Source: Bacteroidaceae bacterium (lineage in GTDB: Bacteria; Bacteroidota; Bacteroidia; Bacteroidales; Bacteroidaceae). From it: 41,001 nt of DNA. The position numbers and the translations under genes were made by a program. Location of the stretch: contig JAKSLP010000025.1 in NCBI GenBank assembly GCA_024401115.1, positions 1 to 41,001 of the forward strand, written 5' to 3'. Under the pieces are notes generated by a model that saw only the letters and a program-made list of their open reading frames with translations, was not told where the DNA came from and did no database searches. Shown here piece by piece: positions 1 through 8,327 of the stretch. The stretch's first letter is position 1; each line of letters opens with the position of its first letter.

Positions 1-10
1 ATTATAATGA

Positions 11-181
11 GTGTGACAGCGTGACCGTGTGACAGCAAAAATTATACTACTCCTTTAACTCAAAAAAATATTTTATCTATATATATTATATATAATATAT
101 ATAGATAAGATTAGATTAGAGAAAAAACAATTCCGATAGTAGTGGCATAAAATATGGTGTCACGCGGTCACGTTGTCACAC
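11..181. repeat. 26-bp inverted repeat around a 36-bp AT palindrome
   Basis: Positions 11-36 and 156-181 are 26-bp inverted copies built from GTGTGACA / CGTGACCG / GTGACA blocks, with four mismatches between arms. Centred between them, 73-108 is a perfect 36-bp palindrome of alternating A and T (TTATCTATATAT half). No gene is visible inside. The nested symmetry suggests a protein-binding or replication/recombination site at the edge of an accessory region. TGTGACA blocks of this kind are, from memory, seen near VirE/primase-like genes in Bacteroides islands, but no such gene lies in the window. The structure is certain; the function is inferred. Confidence 0.7.
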
Positions 182-189
182 TTAGTGTC

Positions 190-370
190 TTTTCCTGAAT
201 AAGGTTGACACGATTTTTCTTATTTCTTTTAACAATTCAGTCTCCGTACTGATAAAGTTGACTTTCTTGTTTGAGTTTGATTGACGGGTTTTCCTGACTT
301 CGTTGACACTTTTCCCGAGAAAGTAGACTCATAACGGTTTTTGTTGACTTTTGGTGTTGTTTGGTTGTCT
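190..370. repeat. Degenerate TTGAC-containing direct repeats
   Basis: 190-211 and 289-309 both read TTTTCCTGA, a short spacer, then GTTGACAC. Further looser copies of AAAGTTGACTT appear near 253-264, 320-330 and 340-352. The cluster lies between the 11-181 dyad and a truncated gene fragment. Multiple short repeats of this sort occur at the ends of some insertion sequences and in iteron arrays. No transposase is present, so the nature of the element is unknown. Confidence 0.45.
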
Positions 371-375
371 TCATA

Positions 376-481
376 CTGGTTTCGTGAGAGCTCGACCAGC
401 CTGTACTGTTCCGAAAGCTTTAGCTTCAACTATACTGCCATCCTCCATTAAAAGGATTGCTTTACGGCGATCAAGACACAC
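376..481 (-). pseudogene. Possible truncated start of carA
   Basis: On the minus strand a frame opens with GTG at 481, directly after the stop codon of the lipoprotein gene. It encodes about 35 residues including RRKAILLMEDGSIVEAKAFG and then runs into a stop near 376. The K-A-I-L-x-x-E-D-G-S-x-x-x-x-x-x-F-G pattern resembles the first beta strands of carbamoyl-phosphate synthase small subunits (CarA). The similarity ends where the TTGAC repeat cluster begins, and the expected GEVVFNT block is missing. This could be a gene cut by an element lying to the left, or a chance resemblance. No function is expected from so short a fragment. Confidence 0.25.
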
Positions 482-874
482 TTATTGCCTATACATCTTA
501 ATGACCATATAAGCCGATCCGTCGGGACAATATTTCATTTCCAGATAATTATCGGTGAGTTTCTCAATCCGGAAGGTGGCAGGAATGCCGTCAGGGTCAT
601 TGGATATGAGGGTGATGTCATCACCTTCCATCGACCATGAGCCTACATCCTCGAAAAAGGCATACCAGCCTTCGTCGCTGAACATGAAGGTGTAGCCTTC
701 ATGCAGACCGGTCTCGTAGATAAAATTGTATGACGTGGTAATCTCGGAAACCTTCCATTTTCCAATTAGAGTAGGTGCGGGTTTCTCCGGTTCATCGTCG
801 TTGCCGCACGATGACAGGGTGATGCTGAATGCTGCCAGCACCGCCAGTATGCAACAGGTTAGGTATCTTTTCAT
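482..874 (-). CDS. Lipocalin-like lipoprotein
   Basis: A 130-residue secreted lipoprotein. The ATG at 874 is chosen over an upstream one at 925 because it places a lipoprotein signal right at the N-terminus: MKRY, a hydrophobic stretch, then LSSC followed by GNDDE. The acidic residues after the lipid-modified cysteine fit surface export in Bacteroidetes. The mature part begins LIGKWKVSEI and continues with alternating strands, as in the small lipocalin-like families of Bacteroidetes. No ligand or enzymatic role can be read from the sequence. It is divergent from the DUF4886 gene at 985. A GTG-started fragment follows its stop without any gap. Confidence 0.75.
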   Translation of the reverse strand: MKRYLTCCILAVLAAFSITLSSCGNDDEPEKPAPTLIGKWKVSEITTSYNFIYETGLHEGYTFMFSDEGWYAFFEDVGSWSMEGDDITLISNDPDGIPATFRIEKLTDNYLEMKYCPDGSAYMVIKMYRQ

Positions 875-935
875 AGCCGTGTAGATTAAACTTGCGGTAA
901 AAATACGATTTTTTGTTGAATTCAACGAAAAGTCC

Positions 936-966
936 TTGCACTAATTCTTTTTTTTCACGAATTTTG
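936..966 (+). promoter_or_regulatory. Weak Bacteroidetes-type promoter for the DUF4886 gene
   Basis: TTG at 936-938 and GAATTTTG at 959-966 (one mismatch to TAnnTTTG) are separated by 20 bases and lie 18 bases before the ATG at 985. Confidence 0.35.
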
Positions 967-984
967 CAGTATAATTAAAACAGG

Positions 985-1806
985 ATGAAAAGACTTTGCA
1001 TGACATTATGGATTCTGTGCACCGCACTGGTGATGCAGGCACAGATTAAGGTTCTGGGTATAGGTAACAGCTTCTCGGAGGATGCCCTGGAACAGAACAT
1101 TTCGGAGATTGCCCTGACCGAGGGCACACCGATGATTATTGCCAATATGTATATCGGTGGTTGCTCGATAGACCGCCATGTGGGTAATATAGAGGGGAAT
1201 AAGGCGGATTACCGCTATACCAAGTTTACCGCCGACGGACAGAAGACGATCCGTGAGAAGGTATCGCTGGAGAGCATCATCAACGAGGAGGAGTGGGATT
1301 ACATCAGCGTGCAGCAGGTAAGCGGACAGAGCGGTTTCTATGAGTCGTATGCACGTATTAATGAGCTGATCTCATGGATCAAGAAGAAAGTGCCGGGTGC
1401 CAAAATACTGATGCATCAGACTTGGGCATACGGTGTGGGTTCCAATCATTCGGATTTCCCGAAATATGATTCCTCGCAGGAGAAGATGCACAATGCCATC
1501 TGCAGTGCGGTATCAAAGGTGGCCCGGGAGCAGCAGGTGGACGGTGTGATTCCATCGGGCCCAGCCATTCAGGAACTGCGCAAGATGACGGGGGATTACG
1601 ACCTGACACGCGACGGTTACCACATGTCTTTAGGTATGGGACGCTATACGTTGGCCTGCGTGTGGTACAGTTTCATTACCGGCAGAAATGCCAATAAGAT
1701 CAAGTTTTATCCCGACGGGCATGATCCCCGCACCAAGGCTGTTACCGCGCAGGAGGCCAAGCTGTGCCGGAAGGCGGCCTGGAAATTGGTGAAGAAATAT
1801 AGATAA
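985..1806 (+). CDS. DUF4886 family SGNH-type hydrolase, secreted
   Basis: A 273-residue protein with an N-terminal signal peptide ending near MQAQ. The mature protein starts with KVLGIGNSFSEDAL, the DUF4886 version of the SGNH/GDSL block I where Ser replaces the usual GDS context. The C-terminal DGYHMS motif supplies the Asp and His of the expected triad. Family knowledge points to an esterase/deacetylase fold, possibly acting on glycans in the periplasm. No substrate can be deduced. The gene converges with the sulfatase-fold gene, with a single base between the two stop codons, so they share the transcription end zone. It is one of two SGNH-fold proteins in the window. Confidence 0.85.
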   Translation: MKRLCMTLWILCTALVMQAQIKVLGIGNSFSEDALEQNISEIALTEGTPMIIANMYIGGCSIDRHVGNIEGNKADYRYTKFTADGQKTIREKVSLESIINEEEWDYISVQQVSGQSGFYESYARINELISWIKKKVPGAKILMHQTWAYGVGSNHSDFPKYDSSQEKMHNAICSAVSKVAREQQVDGVIPSGPAIQELRKMTGDYDLTRDGYHMSLGMGRYTLACVWYSFITGRNANKIKFYPDGHDPRTKAVTAQEAKLCRKAAWKLVKKYR

Positions 1807-1807
1807 A

Positions 1808-3649
1808 TTATTTCGCCAATTCGTTCAGCTCGTCATAGCTCTTCTGCAGGATGGCCTTGGCCTTCTTTTCGCGCAGGGCACTGCCTTTAGTTTCTGATTC
1901 ATAGACAGGCTTATCGGCATGGATATCCACAATGGTAGTACCTGTCTTATCCATATACATCAGACCGGCAGGGAAGTTGCAGTAGGCAAAGGCATTGTCC
2001 TGATACTCCTTGGTCATCACATCGTGTCCCCATGGGAACTGCTTGTGCGATATGCCCATCTGACCGAGAACGGTGGTCATCAGGTCGCTCTGGCTCATCA
2101 GGGTGTGGATGGTGCGCGGCTGCTTAACGGCACCGCCGGTCCATACCACAGGGATGTGGAAGTATTCAGGATCCTGGAAGGTCTGATTGTACAGGAAACC
2201 GTGATCGGAATAGATGATGACCAGCAGGTTGTCCCACAACTCGCTCTTCTTCAGTCGCTCAATGAGCAGACCCATGTGATGGTCGGTATAGGCAAAGGCA
2301 TTGAGGATAGGGTTATCACAGGCGTGATAGTCCACTTCCCAAGGCTCGTGACTGCTCAGGGCCTGCTGACCGAACAGCCAGGGCTTGCCGCTCTTCTCAC
2401 GCTCCATCATCAGGTCGAAGGCGTGATGAAAGGTAATGCTGTCATTAGCACCCCATGAGGAAGCCACCTCGGCTGGCAGATCGTAATCGGCCACGGAGGT
2501 CAGGTTCTGGAAACCGGCATGACGCAGGTAGTTTTCCTTGCCCATATTGGCTATCACGCCGCCGTACTGGTAATCGGTGGTATAGCCCTTTTCGGCCAAT
2601 GAATGGGCCAGGGATGGGATTTTATCCAAGGTGTTTGGCATCAGCATCAGCGAGGCGGTAGGGTAGCTGACATAGCTGCTCAGGGCGCTGACGGTACCGC
2701 GGTCGGTACGGAAGCTGTTGGCATACACATTATCAAACAGGATGCCTTCCTTGGCGTATCTGGTCAGATTGGGACTGGATTCCTTGGCGCCGCCCAGTGC
2801 TTCGACAAATACGGAACCGCAGCTCTCCAGCTGAATGAACAGGATGTTGGGGGTGCGGGTATTTAATAAGGTGTCCTCAATGACGGTATTTTCGATGTTG
2901 GTCTTAGGGAACAGCTGATTGACAATCTCCGTGGCTTCCTGATCGGTGGTATACACGAACTGCTTGTCGTAGGAACGCATATCGTGACGGACGGATGCTG
3001 CCAGGTTGAATACGCTGTTGGTGGACACATGGTTCAAGAACAGGTTCTTACTCCAGTAGCTGGTGCCTACGCTGACGGCCATGAGCAGCAGCCAGGGCAG
3101 GAAGATGAGCGGATAGACACGGGCCATGAAGCGGGTGCGCTGAGGACTGCCCTGAGGCAGCGACAGCGCGGTGAAGTGCTTGGGAATCAGCATCAGGCAT
3201 GAGCCCAGGCATACAGCATAAGCTGCCACGAAAACACTAACCACACCGATGATATAACCTACTGATACACTGCTGGTGGCACCTTCGGGTGATGAGGCAT
3301 AGCTGAAAATGCAGTTGTCCAACTTGAATTCCCAGTGCTCGTACATCATGCCGTCCACTACCACTATCAGGGTCAGTACCAGGCACGCCACTATATAATA
3401 TGGAATCAGCCAGCGGCGTACATTCATGTTCGGATAGTCGATGGTGCAAATGGCGATGCATAGCGGATAGAACAGCAGGAAACTGATGACGGTGACATCC
3501 TGGGGTATTCCGCAGAACAGGCTGATGATGCAGTCGATGGTGCTGCAGGGACTGATGAACGAATTGTTCATTATAAAACCAATGCGTCCTAATGCAAAGA
3601 ACAGCAATAGGGCGCAAGCGGTTAATATCAGGTATTTCTTTCTACTCAT
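1808..3649 (-). CDS. LtaS/EptA-like sulfatase-superfamily membrane enzyme
   Basis: A 613-residue inner-membrane protein. About five hydrophobic segments occupy residues 1-205, followed by an alkaline-phosphatase/sulfatase domain from about residue 265. Seen motifs are NILFIQLES (metal-binding Glu), RTDRGTVSAL (Thr nucleophile region), a central SSHEPW and YSDHGF (metal-binding Asp-His). This layout is that of lipoteichoic acid synthase and phosphoethanolamine transferases, so the enzyme probably moves a phospho-alcohol group onto an envelope lipid or glycan. In Gram-negative Bacteroidetes the exact acceptor is unknown. It starts 4 bases after the stop of the DUF5686 gene and is very likely cotranscribed with it. 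Confidence 0.85.
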   Translation of the reverse strand: MSRKKYLILTACALLLFFALGRIGFIMNNSFISPCSTIDCIISLFCGIPQDVTVISFLLFYPLCIAICTIDYPNMNVRRWLIPYYIVACLVLTLIVVVDGMMYEHWEFKLDNCIFSYASSPEGATSSVSVGYIIGVVSVFVAAYAVCLGSCLMLIPKHFTALSLPQGSPQRTRFMARVYPLIFLPWLLLMAVSVGTSYWSKNLFLNHVSTNSVFNLAASVRHDMRSYDKQFVYTTDQEATEIVNQLFPKTNIENTVIEDTLLNTRTPNILFIQLESCGSVFVEALGGAKESSPNLTRYAKEGILFDNVYANSFRTDRGTVSALSSYVSYPTASLMLMPNTLDKIPSLAHSLAEKGYTTDYQYGGVIANMGKENYLRHAGFQNLTSVADYDLPAEVASSWGANDSITFHHAFDLMMEREKSGKPWLFGQQALSSHEPWEVDYHACDNPILNAFAYTDHHMGLLIERLKKSELWDNLLVIIYSDHGFLYNQTFQDPEYFHIPVVWTGGAVKQPRTIHTLMSQSDLMTTVLGQMGISHKQFPWGHDVMTKEYQDNAFAYCNFPAGLMYMDKTGTTIVDIHADKPVYESETKGSALREKKAKAILQKSYDELNELAK

Positions 3650-3653
3650 TTTT

Positions 3654-6281
3654 TTAGAATACGGTTTTAATCATGAAGCGTACACCCCATCTGTGGGTGG
3701 TTGGCAACTCATTGTAATTCAAACGGCGTACATACTCTACGTGCAGCAGCTTGAAGATATTGTGGATACCGAAGATGGCCTCGATATAAGGCTTATTCTT
3801 ATCCATCACGTAACTGGTGTACTCGTAGGAACCGTCAGGACGGTAGTGTCCAGGGAACTTGAGCAACAGCGGATCGTTCTGGTTCTCCTCCAGGAACGGA
3901 TTGTTCAGGTCGCTCAGGCTTCCCCACAGCATCTTGACACCGATGAACTCACGCCACTTCAGTTTCTTGACCAGCGGGATGCGGTTGAATATCTTTCCCT
4001 GCAGGTTCCAGCTTACATCCAGCGATGCGTAGCGGTCGTTCAGGAACTCCATATTGTTGATCAGACAGAAGGTTCCGTCGTTCAGGATGTACGACAGGTT
4101 GGCTGCCGGCATGATGAGCAGAGGGAAAGGAACCTTGTTCCACTGGATTCCGCCCTTCAGGTAAGTGTCCACATTACCCCAGGAACCGAACCATACACGC
4201 TTGAAGATGCCGGCCTCGGTGAAGTTGTAGTTGTACTCACTGCCCAGGATACCCTTGAAGCCAATGGTATGGCTCAGGTTGAACACCGGTGCATCCAGGT
4301 TGATAGGAATACGGCGGTTCTTGGTATTGATGAAGGTCTCGCCCGGTGCATAGCGCACGCCCAAAACCAACTCGGTGGTGGTGAGGTGACGCTTGTTGTA
4401 GTCGTTCAGCATCAGGTCGCCGTTGAACTTACCTGCCTGGATGTCATTCTGCATGGTGGTCTCCTGACCCATGGTGCGGTAGAACAGCATACCGGTAGGA
4501 GTGAGGTGATTCCAGCGCAGGTTGGCAAAGGTCTTCAGACCGTATTCACGCTCGTGGGTATAGTCGATGGAGAACTTGCGCTCATAATTGAACTGGTCCA
4601 GCTTGGCAAACTTGAACGCCATGAACATGTTATCCTTATCGGTCATCAGGTACTTGTCCGATGGTACGCCGGTATCAAACTGGTACTTGACTGCCAGCGT
4701 ATGGATAGGGAACTCATCATCCAGGTATTCCTTCTTGTTGAGCGAATAGATGACATTGGCCATGTACTTGCTCTTCCGGTCTCTCAAACCGTGGGCGTAG
4801 TAACCGCGGAAGAACCAGTGCGGATCCATGTGAGCTGTGGTGCTGACACTGGCACGGAAACGCCAGCCGTCCACATAGTTGTTGGCTATAGTGGTGTTTA
4901 CCGGATGCAGGTCAATCTTACTTGGGGTCTTCTTGCTACCGGTCTCGATGGAGTTCTCAATCAGCGCCTTCAAACCGAACATCACGTATTTGAAGCCCTT
5001 CATGTTCGACAGACCGTTCACAAAGTTGCCTATGTTGCTCTCTCCCTTGGTCAGTTCCGGTATTCGGTATTCTCGCCACCATTCCTCGTTTCGCATCAGA
5101 GCGTAGACGTCCTTGATTTCCGAACCCTTCTGCTTGAACACCTTCTTATGGATAGGCTCGAAGCTGTAATCCGAGTTTCGGGTAGAGCGGCGTACGAAGA
5201 AGTCCTGTCCGTATACGTTCAACTGGATCAGCATATCATCGATGGTCTGCACCCATTCGCCGGTAGGCAGCTCGCCAAACTCCTGACGCACCACCATGTC
5301 CTGCCCGTAGTTCACGCCGGTGTTCTTAGGCAGATTCAGCTCGCAACGCTTCACGCGGTAGGTGCTGTCGGCCAAGACATACAGGTGGCCGGTAAAGCCC
5401 AGGTCCTGCGAGTTGTTAGGCACAAACGACAGGTGAACGCACAGGTCGCGGTCCACATACAAGGTGTCCATCAGGAAGTAACGATAGAAGCCGATGGCGC
5501 CCTTTCCGATTGGGCTCTCGAACGGATTCTGCACAAAGCGCACCTTGTCCTCGTAGATATCAATCTTCTGGAAGAAATCCTTCAGCATGGTGTTCAGCAT
5601 GTCGCCGGGGTTCAGCACGTCGTTGATACCCTGCTCGTTGATACCCTTAACAATATCTTTCTCGCTGTGCGGATTCTTGCGGTATACCTTCTGGGTAACC
5701 TTCTCGTTGACCGAGATTGGCAGGATGTTCTTGCCAATCTCAGGGCTGTATTCCACCTGGTCGCGGAAGAACGGGTATTTCTGGAACCACGAGTTGTTCT
5801 TCAGCGTATCGGCGGTGATGTTGTTCTTGGCCAGCGTCAGGCGCTCATAGTAGTTGTATGAGAAATAATCATTGTTACTCAGGTCGTTCACCTTCTTGCT
5901 GTCGATAACCCGTCGCATGAAGTCCACGGCCGGATTGTTCTTGCGGGAATAGCGCTCGCGCTTAGGCTTAACGACCACCTCGTCCAGCATGAATGCCACC
6001 ATCTTTACTTCCAAGTGGCGGGTGTTTCCGCTCACCTGTACATCCTGGGTCTGATAGCCTACAGCCGAGAAGGTCAGCTTGTTCCAACCTACATGGGCGG
6101 TAATGGTAAACTCACCGTTATCGTCGGTGGTAGTACCGACACCCTTGCCGTCATAATACACGTTGAGGAAGGAAATAGGCTCTCCAGAGTTGGCGTCTAC
6201 TACCTTTCCGTGAATTTGGGCAAATATCTGGTTACATATGGTGAGTAAGAAAAAAAGTAGAAATGTACTTTTTACTTTCAT
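3654..6281 (-). CDS. DUF5686 outer-membrane protein with carboxypeptidase-regulatory domain
   Basis: An 875-residue protein with a signal peptide (hydrophobic run ending IFAQ). It is followed by a carboxypeptidase-D-regulatory-like beta-sandwich, IHGKVVDANSGEPISF through DNGEFTITA (residues about 23-95), as at the front of SusC/TonB-type proteins. The rest is the long DUF5686 region, rich in amphipathic, aromatic-ended strands typical of outer-membrane beta barrels, ending in MIKTVF with a terminal Phe. DUF5686 proteins are common in Bacteroidetes; their role is not established. A good promoter lies just upstream, and the gene leads a two-gene operon with the sulfatase-fold enzyme. A very long antisense open frame (3486-5861) is a codon-bias shadow. 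Confidence 0.88.
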   Translation of the reverse strand: MKVKSTFLLFFLLTICNQIFAQIHGKVVDANSGEPISFLNVYYDGKGVGTTTDDNGEFTITAHVGWNKLTFSAVGYQTQDVQVSGNTRHLEVKMVAFMLDEVVVKPKRERYSRKNNPAVDFMRRVIDSKKVNDLSNNDYFSYNYYERLTLAKNNITADTLKNNSWFQKYPFFRDQVEYSPEIGKNILPISVNEKVTQKVYRKNPHSEKDIVKGINEQGINDVLNPGDMLNTMLKDFFQKIDIYEDKVRFVQNPFESPIGKGAIGFYRYFLMDTLYVDRDLCVHLSFVPNNSQDLGFTGHLYVLADSTYRVKRCELNLPKNTGVNYGQDMVVRQEFGELPTGEWVQTIDDMLIQLNVYGQDFFVRRSTRNSDYSFEPIHKKVFKQKGSEIKDVYALMRNEEWWREYRIPELTKGESNIGNFVNGLSNMKGFKYVMFGLKALIENSIETGSKKTPSKIDLHPVNTTIANNYVDGWRFRASVSTTAHMDPHWFFRGYYAHGLRDRKSKYMANVIYSLNKKEYLDDEFPIHTLAVKYQFDTGVPSDKYLMTDKDNMFMAFKFAKLDQFNYERKFSIDYTHEREYGLKTFANLRWNHLTPTGMLFYRTMGQETTMQNDIQAGKFNGDLMLNDYNKRHLTTTELVLGVRYAPGETFINTKNRRIPINLDAPVFNLSHTIGFKGILGSEYNYNFTEAGIFKRVWFGSWGNVDTYLKGGIQWNKVPFPLLIMPAANLSYILNDGTFCLINNMEFLNDRYASLDVSWNLQGKIFNRIPLVKKLKWREFIGVKMLWGSLSDLNNPFLEENQNDPLLLKFPGHYRPDGSYEYTSYVMDKNKPYIEAIFGIHNIFKLLHVEYVRRLNYNELPTTHRWGVRFMIKTVF

Positions 6282-6319
6282 TTTTTCAATCCTTTATCTT
6301 TTAATAACGAACACATTTG

Positions 6320-6351
6320 CAAAGTTACACTATTTTGGTGTTATAGGCAAA
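6320..6351 (-). promoter_or_regulatory. Promoter of the DUF5686-sulfatase operon
   Basis: Read on the minus strand, TTTG (6348-6351) and TAACTTTG (6320-6327) are separated by 20 bases. This is a full match to the Bacteroidetes housekeeping promoter, 39 bases before the start codon at 6281. Confidence 0.75.
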
Positions 6352-6398
6352 TCAAGCCCGTATCTATAGGAGAAATTGAACATTTTTTACGCTTTTTA

Positions 6399-7004
6399 TC
6401 ATTCCTCTGCCGGAGCAGTCATGATCTGCTCAATGTAATCCAGCACTTCCTCGCGACCGCGCTTGTCCTCGCTGCTGGTGATGAAGTGCGGAGGCAGGGT
6501 TTCCCATTGTTCCGACAGCTTTTGCAGGTAGCGGTGCACATTGTCCTTAACCTTGCCATTGCCCAGTTTGTCGGCCTTGGTGAATACGATGGCAAATGGG
6601 ACACCGTTCTCGCCCAGCCATTCAATAAATTCCAGGTCTATCTTCTGAGGCTCGTGGCGGGAATCGATGAGCAGGAACAGGCATGCCATCTGCTGGCGCA
6701 TGAGGATGTAACTCTCAATAATCTGTTTCAGCTGGTTGCGCTGCTTCAATCCGCGCTGTGCATAGCCATAGCCGGGAAGGTCGACCAGATACCACTCCTT
6801 ATTGATGAGAAAATGATTGATTAGTAATGTCTTACCTGGAGTGGCTGATGTCATGGCCAGCCCCTTTCTGTTGGTCAGTGTATTGATGAGGCTGGATTTA
6901 CCAACATTACTACGTCCGATGAATGCAAACTCGAACAATTCTCCCTCCGGACATTTGTTGACATCGGTATTGCTGATGATAAATTCGGCACTTTTGATAT
7001 TCAT
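6399..7004 (-). CDS. engB: Ribosome biogenesis GTPase EngB/YsxC
   Basis: A 201-residue GTPase of the TRAFAC class that helps assemble the large ribosomal subunit. Seen motifs: G1 GRSNVGKS, a G2 region around ATPGKT, G3 DLPGYGYA and G4 TKADK. Length matches the family. The start at 7004 (MNIKSAEF) is preferred to an upstream ATG at 7034, because a TAnnTTTG box on the minus strand covers 7032-7039 and transcription should begin downstream of 7034. It is divergent from recR, with both -7 boxes inside a 92-base gap. The family is usually essential. Confidence 0.95.
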   Translation of the reverse strand: MNIKSAEFIISNTDVNKCPEGELFEFAFIGRSNVGKSSLINTLTNRKGLAMTSATPGKTLLINHFLINKEWYLVDLPGYGYAQRGLKQRNQLKQIIESYILMRQQMACLFLLIDSRHEPQKIDLEFIEWLGENGVPFAIVFTKADKLGNGKVKDNVHRYLQKLSEQWETLPPHFITSSEDKRGREEVLDYIEQIMTAPAEE

Positions 7005-7031
7005 AATGCAAAACTTTTTGAAAAACAAGTG

Positions 7032-7069
7032 CAAAGATAGGCAAAATTGTGGAACATACCTTATCTTTG
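7032..7069. promoter_or_regulatory. Divergent -7 boxes of engB and recR
   Basis: TATCTTTG appears on the minus strand at 7032-7039 (engB) and on the plus strand at 7062-7069 (recR). The two promoters overlap back to back, so one may compete with the other. The -33 elements are not clear. Confidence 0.6.
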
Positions 7070-7096
7070 CACCAAGATTAATCTTTTTAAGGAAAT

Positions 7097-7714
7097 ATGG
7101 AACAGAAATACCCGTCGGCTCTGCTGGAAAAGGCAGTGGGGGAATTCAGCAGGCTTCCGGGCATAGGACGTAAGACGGCCCTGCGCCTGGTGTTGCACCT
7201 GTTGCGTCAGGAACCGCAGTTTACGGTTACCTTTGCCGATTCGTTAACGGGCCTGGTACAGGGAGTGAAATACTGTAAGGTTTGTCATAACATCAGCGAT
7301 TCCGAGGTGTGCAACATCTGCAGCCATCCCAAGCGCGACCCTTCGCTGGTATGTGTGGTGGAGAATATCCAGGATGTGATGGCCATTGAGAATACGCAGC
7401 AGTTCAACGGACTGTATCATGTACTGGGCGGTGTGATTTCTCCCATGGACGGCATCGGTCCCTCGGACTTGCAGATTGCCAGTTTGGTGGAACGTGTAGC
7501 TGCTGGCGGAATCCGCGAAGTGATCCTGGCCTTAAGCAGCACCATGGAGGGTGATACGACTAATTTTTATATTTACCGCAAACTGGCGGCTTCGGGGGTG
7601 AAGCTGAGTGTCATTGCCCGGGGTATCTCGGTGGGTGATGAGCTGCAGTATGCCGATGAGGTAACGTTGGGGCGCAGTATTGTGAATCGTGTGGAATTTG
7701 ATGGGAAATACTAA
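7097..7714 (+). CDS. recR: Recombination mediator RecR
   Basis: A 205-residue protein that loads RecA in the RecFOR gap-repair pathway. From N to C it shows the helix-hairpin-helix [12 protein letters not shown], a four-Cys zinc finger [16 protein letters not shown], and a Toprim domain starting [14 protein letters not shown], followed by the C-terminal [16 protein letters not shown] segment. All family landmarks and the usual length are present. It is followed after 51 bases, which include one dispersed repeat copy, by a small membrane-protein gene on the same strand. Confidence 0.96.
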   Translation: MEQKYPSALLEKAVGEFSRLPGIGRKTALRLVLHLLRQEPQFTVTFADSLTGLVQGVKYCKVCHNISDSEVCNICSHPKRDPSLVCVVENIQDVMAIENTQQFNGLYHVLGGVISPMDGIGPSDLQIASLVERVAAGGIREVILALSSTMEGDTTNFYIYRKLAASGVKLSVIARGISVGDELQYADEVTLGRSIVNRVEFDGKY

Positions 7715-7725
7715 TCCTTCCCTCC

Positions 7726-7753
7726 TGTCATTCTGAGCGGAGCGAAGAATCTT
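7726..7753 (+). repeat. TGTCATTCTGAGCG-type dispersed repeat
   Basis: A single copy of TGTCATTCTGAGCGGAGCGA continuing into AGAATCT, between recR and the membrane-protein gene. It has partial internal dyad symmetry. Related copies recur at 8190-8284, 29939-30054, 31082-31110, 36472-36496 and 37321-37432. Confidence 0.85.
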
Positions 7754-7765
7754 ATAGAAATAGAA

Positions 7766-8158
7766 ATGAAGAAATTATGGATTGAATATATAGCCGTATG
7801 GTTGATAGCCATCGTGATGTTTTTTACCCTTCCTCAGGGAGCATTGGTGGGAGACTATACGCTGATGTATGTGGCTGAGTATCTTTGCATTGCGCTGACG
7901 TTATTCTTTATTTACTTCAGTTTGAGGCTGTTTGCCTCCGAGGGGGTAAAGAACCGAATCAAGCAGGGTGGGGAACCTGCGTTTGTCCGTTTTTGGGAAA
8001 TCCGTCTGGCCATGCTGGCCCTGCCGCTGTTCCTTTCGTTGGGTGTCTATGCCGCTACGGTCGAGAGTACCTGCGGGTTCTGTGCGCTGATCACGCTTTT
8101 TGCGCTGTTCTTCGTCACTCCATCCGCTAAAGAGAAGGATGCTTTGCTCAAAGAATAA
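7766..8158 (+). CDS. Small four-helix membrane protein, function unknown
   Basis: A 130-residue, strongly hydrophobic protein with about four predicted membrane helices (residues roughly 5-25, 33-52, 78-97 and 100-118) joined by short charged loops such as KNRIKQGGE. I recognise no domain. Similar small membrane proteins next to recR are common in Bacteroidales, and its position suggests cotranscription with recR. Nothing ties it to DNA repair. The start follows a dispersed repeat by 12 bases. Confidence 0.7.
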   Translation: MKKLWIEYIAVWLIAIVMFFTLPQGALVGDYTLMYVAEYLCIALTLFFIYFSLRLFASEGVKNRIKQGGEPAFVRFWEIRLAMLALPLFLSLGVYAATVESTCGFCALITLFALFFVTPSAKEKDALLKE

Positions 8159-8189
8159 AGATTATTTTTGTCATCTTTGCTCCTCCTCT

Positions 8190-8284
8190 TGTCATCCTGA
8201 GTGAAACGAAGGATCTTTCTTGGCTAGTAGTGGGCTCCGCATTAGCAAGATTCTTCGCTTCATTTCATTCCGCTCAGAATGACA
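8190..8284. repeat. Facing pair of dispersed repeats
   Basis: TGTCATCCTGAGTGAAACGA (8190-) faces an inverted copy ending in CGCTCAGAATGACA (8247-8284). The two could form a long hairpin with a loop of about 30 bases. This fills most of the 169-base gap before the M3 peptidase gene. It may end transcription from the recR side or be a small non-autonomous element. Confidence 0.8.
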
Positions 8285-8327
8285 TTAATAGAAACTATTG
8301 ATAATATTATTTACATAATTTATAGAT

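Noticed and set aside
229..429. A 66-codon minus-strand frame at the left edge
   Set aside because: It lies in the TTGAC repeat cluster, its low-complexity Ser/Thr/Lys/Asn content reflects the repeats, and it has no promoter or recognisable motif.
3486..5861. A 791-codon open frame on the plus strand
   Set aside because: It is antisense to the DUF5686 and sulfatase-fold genes, with no recognisable domain and a composition typical of frames mirrored from biased codons. The opposite strand has clear families.
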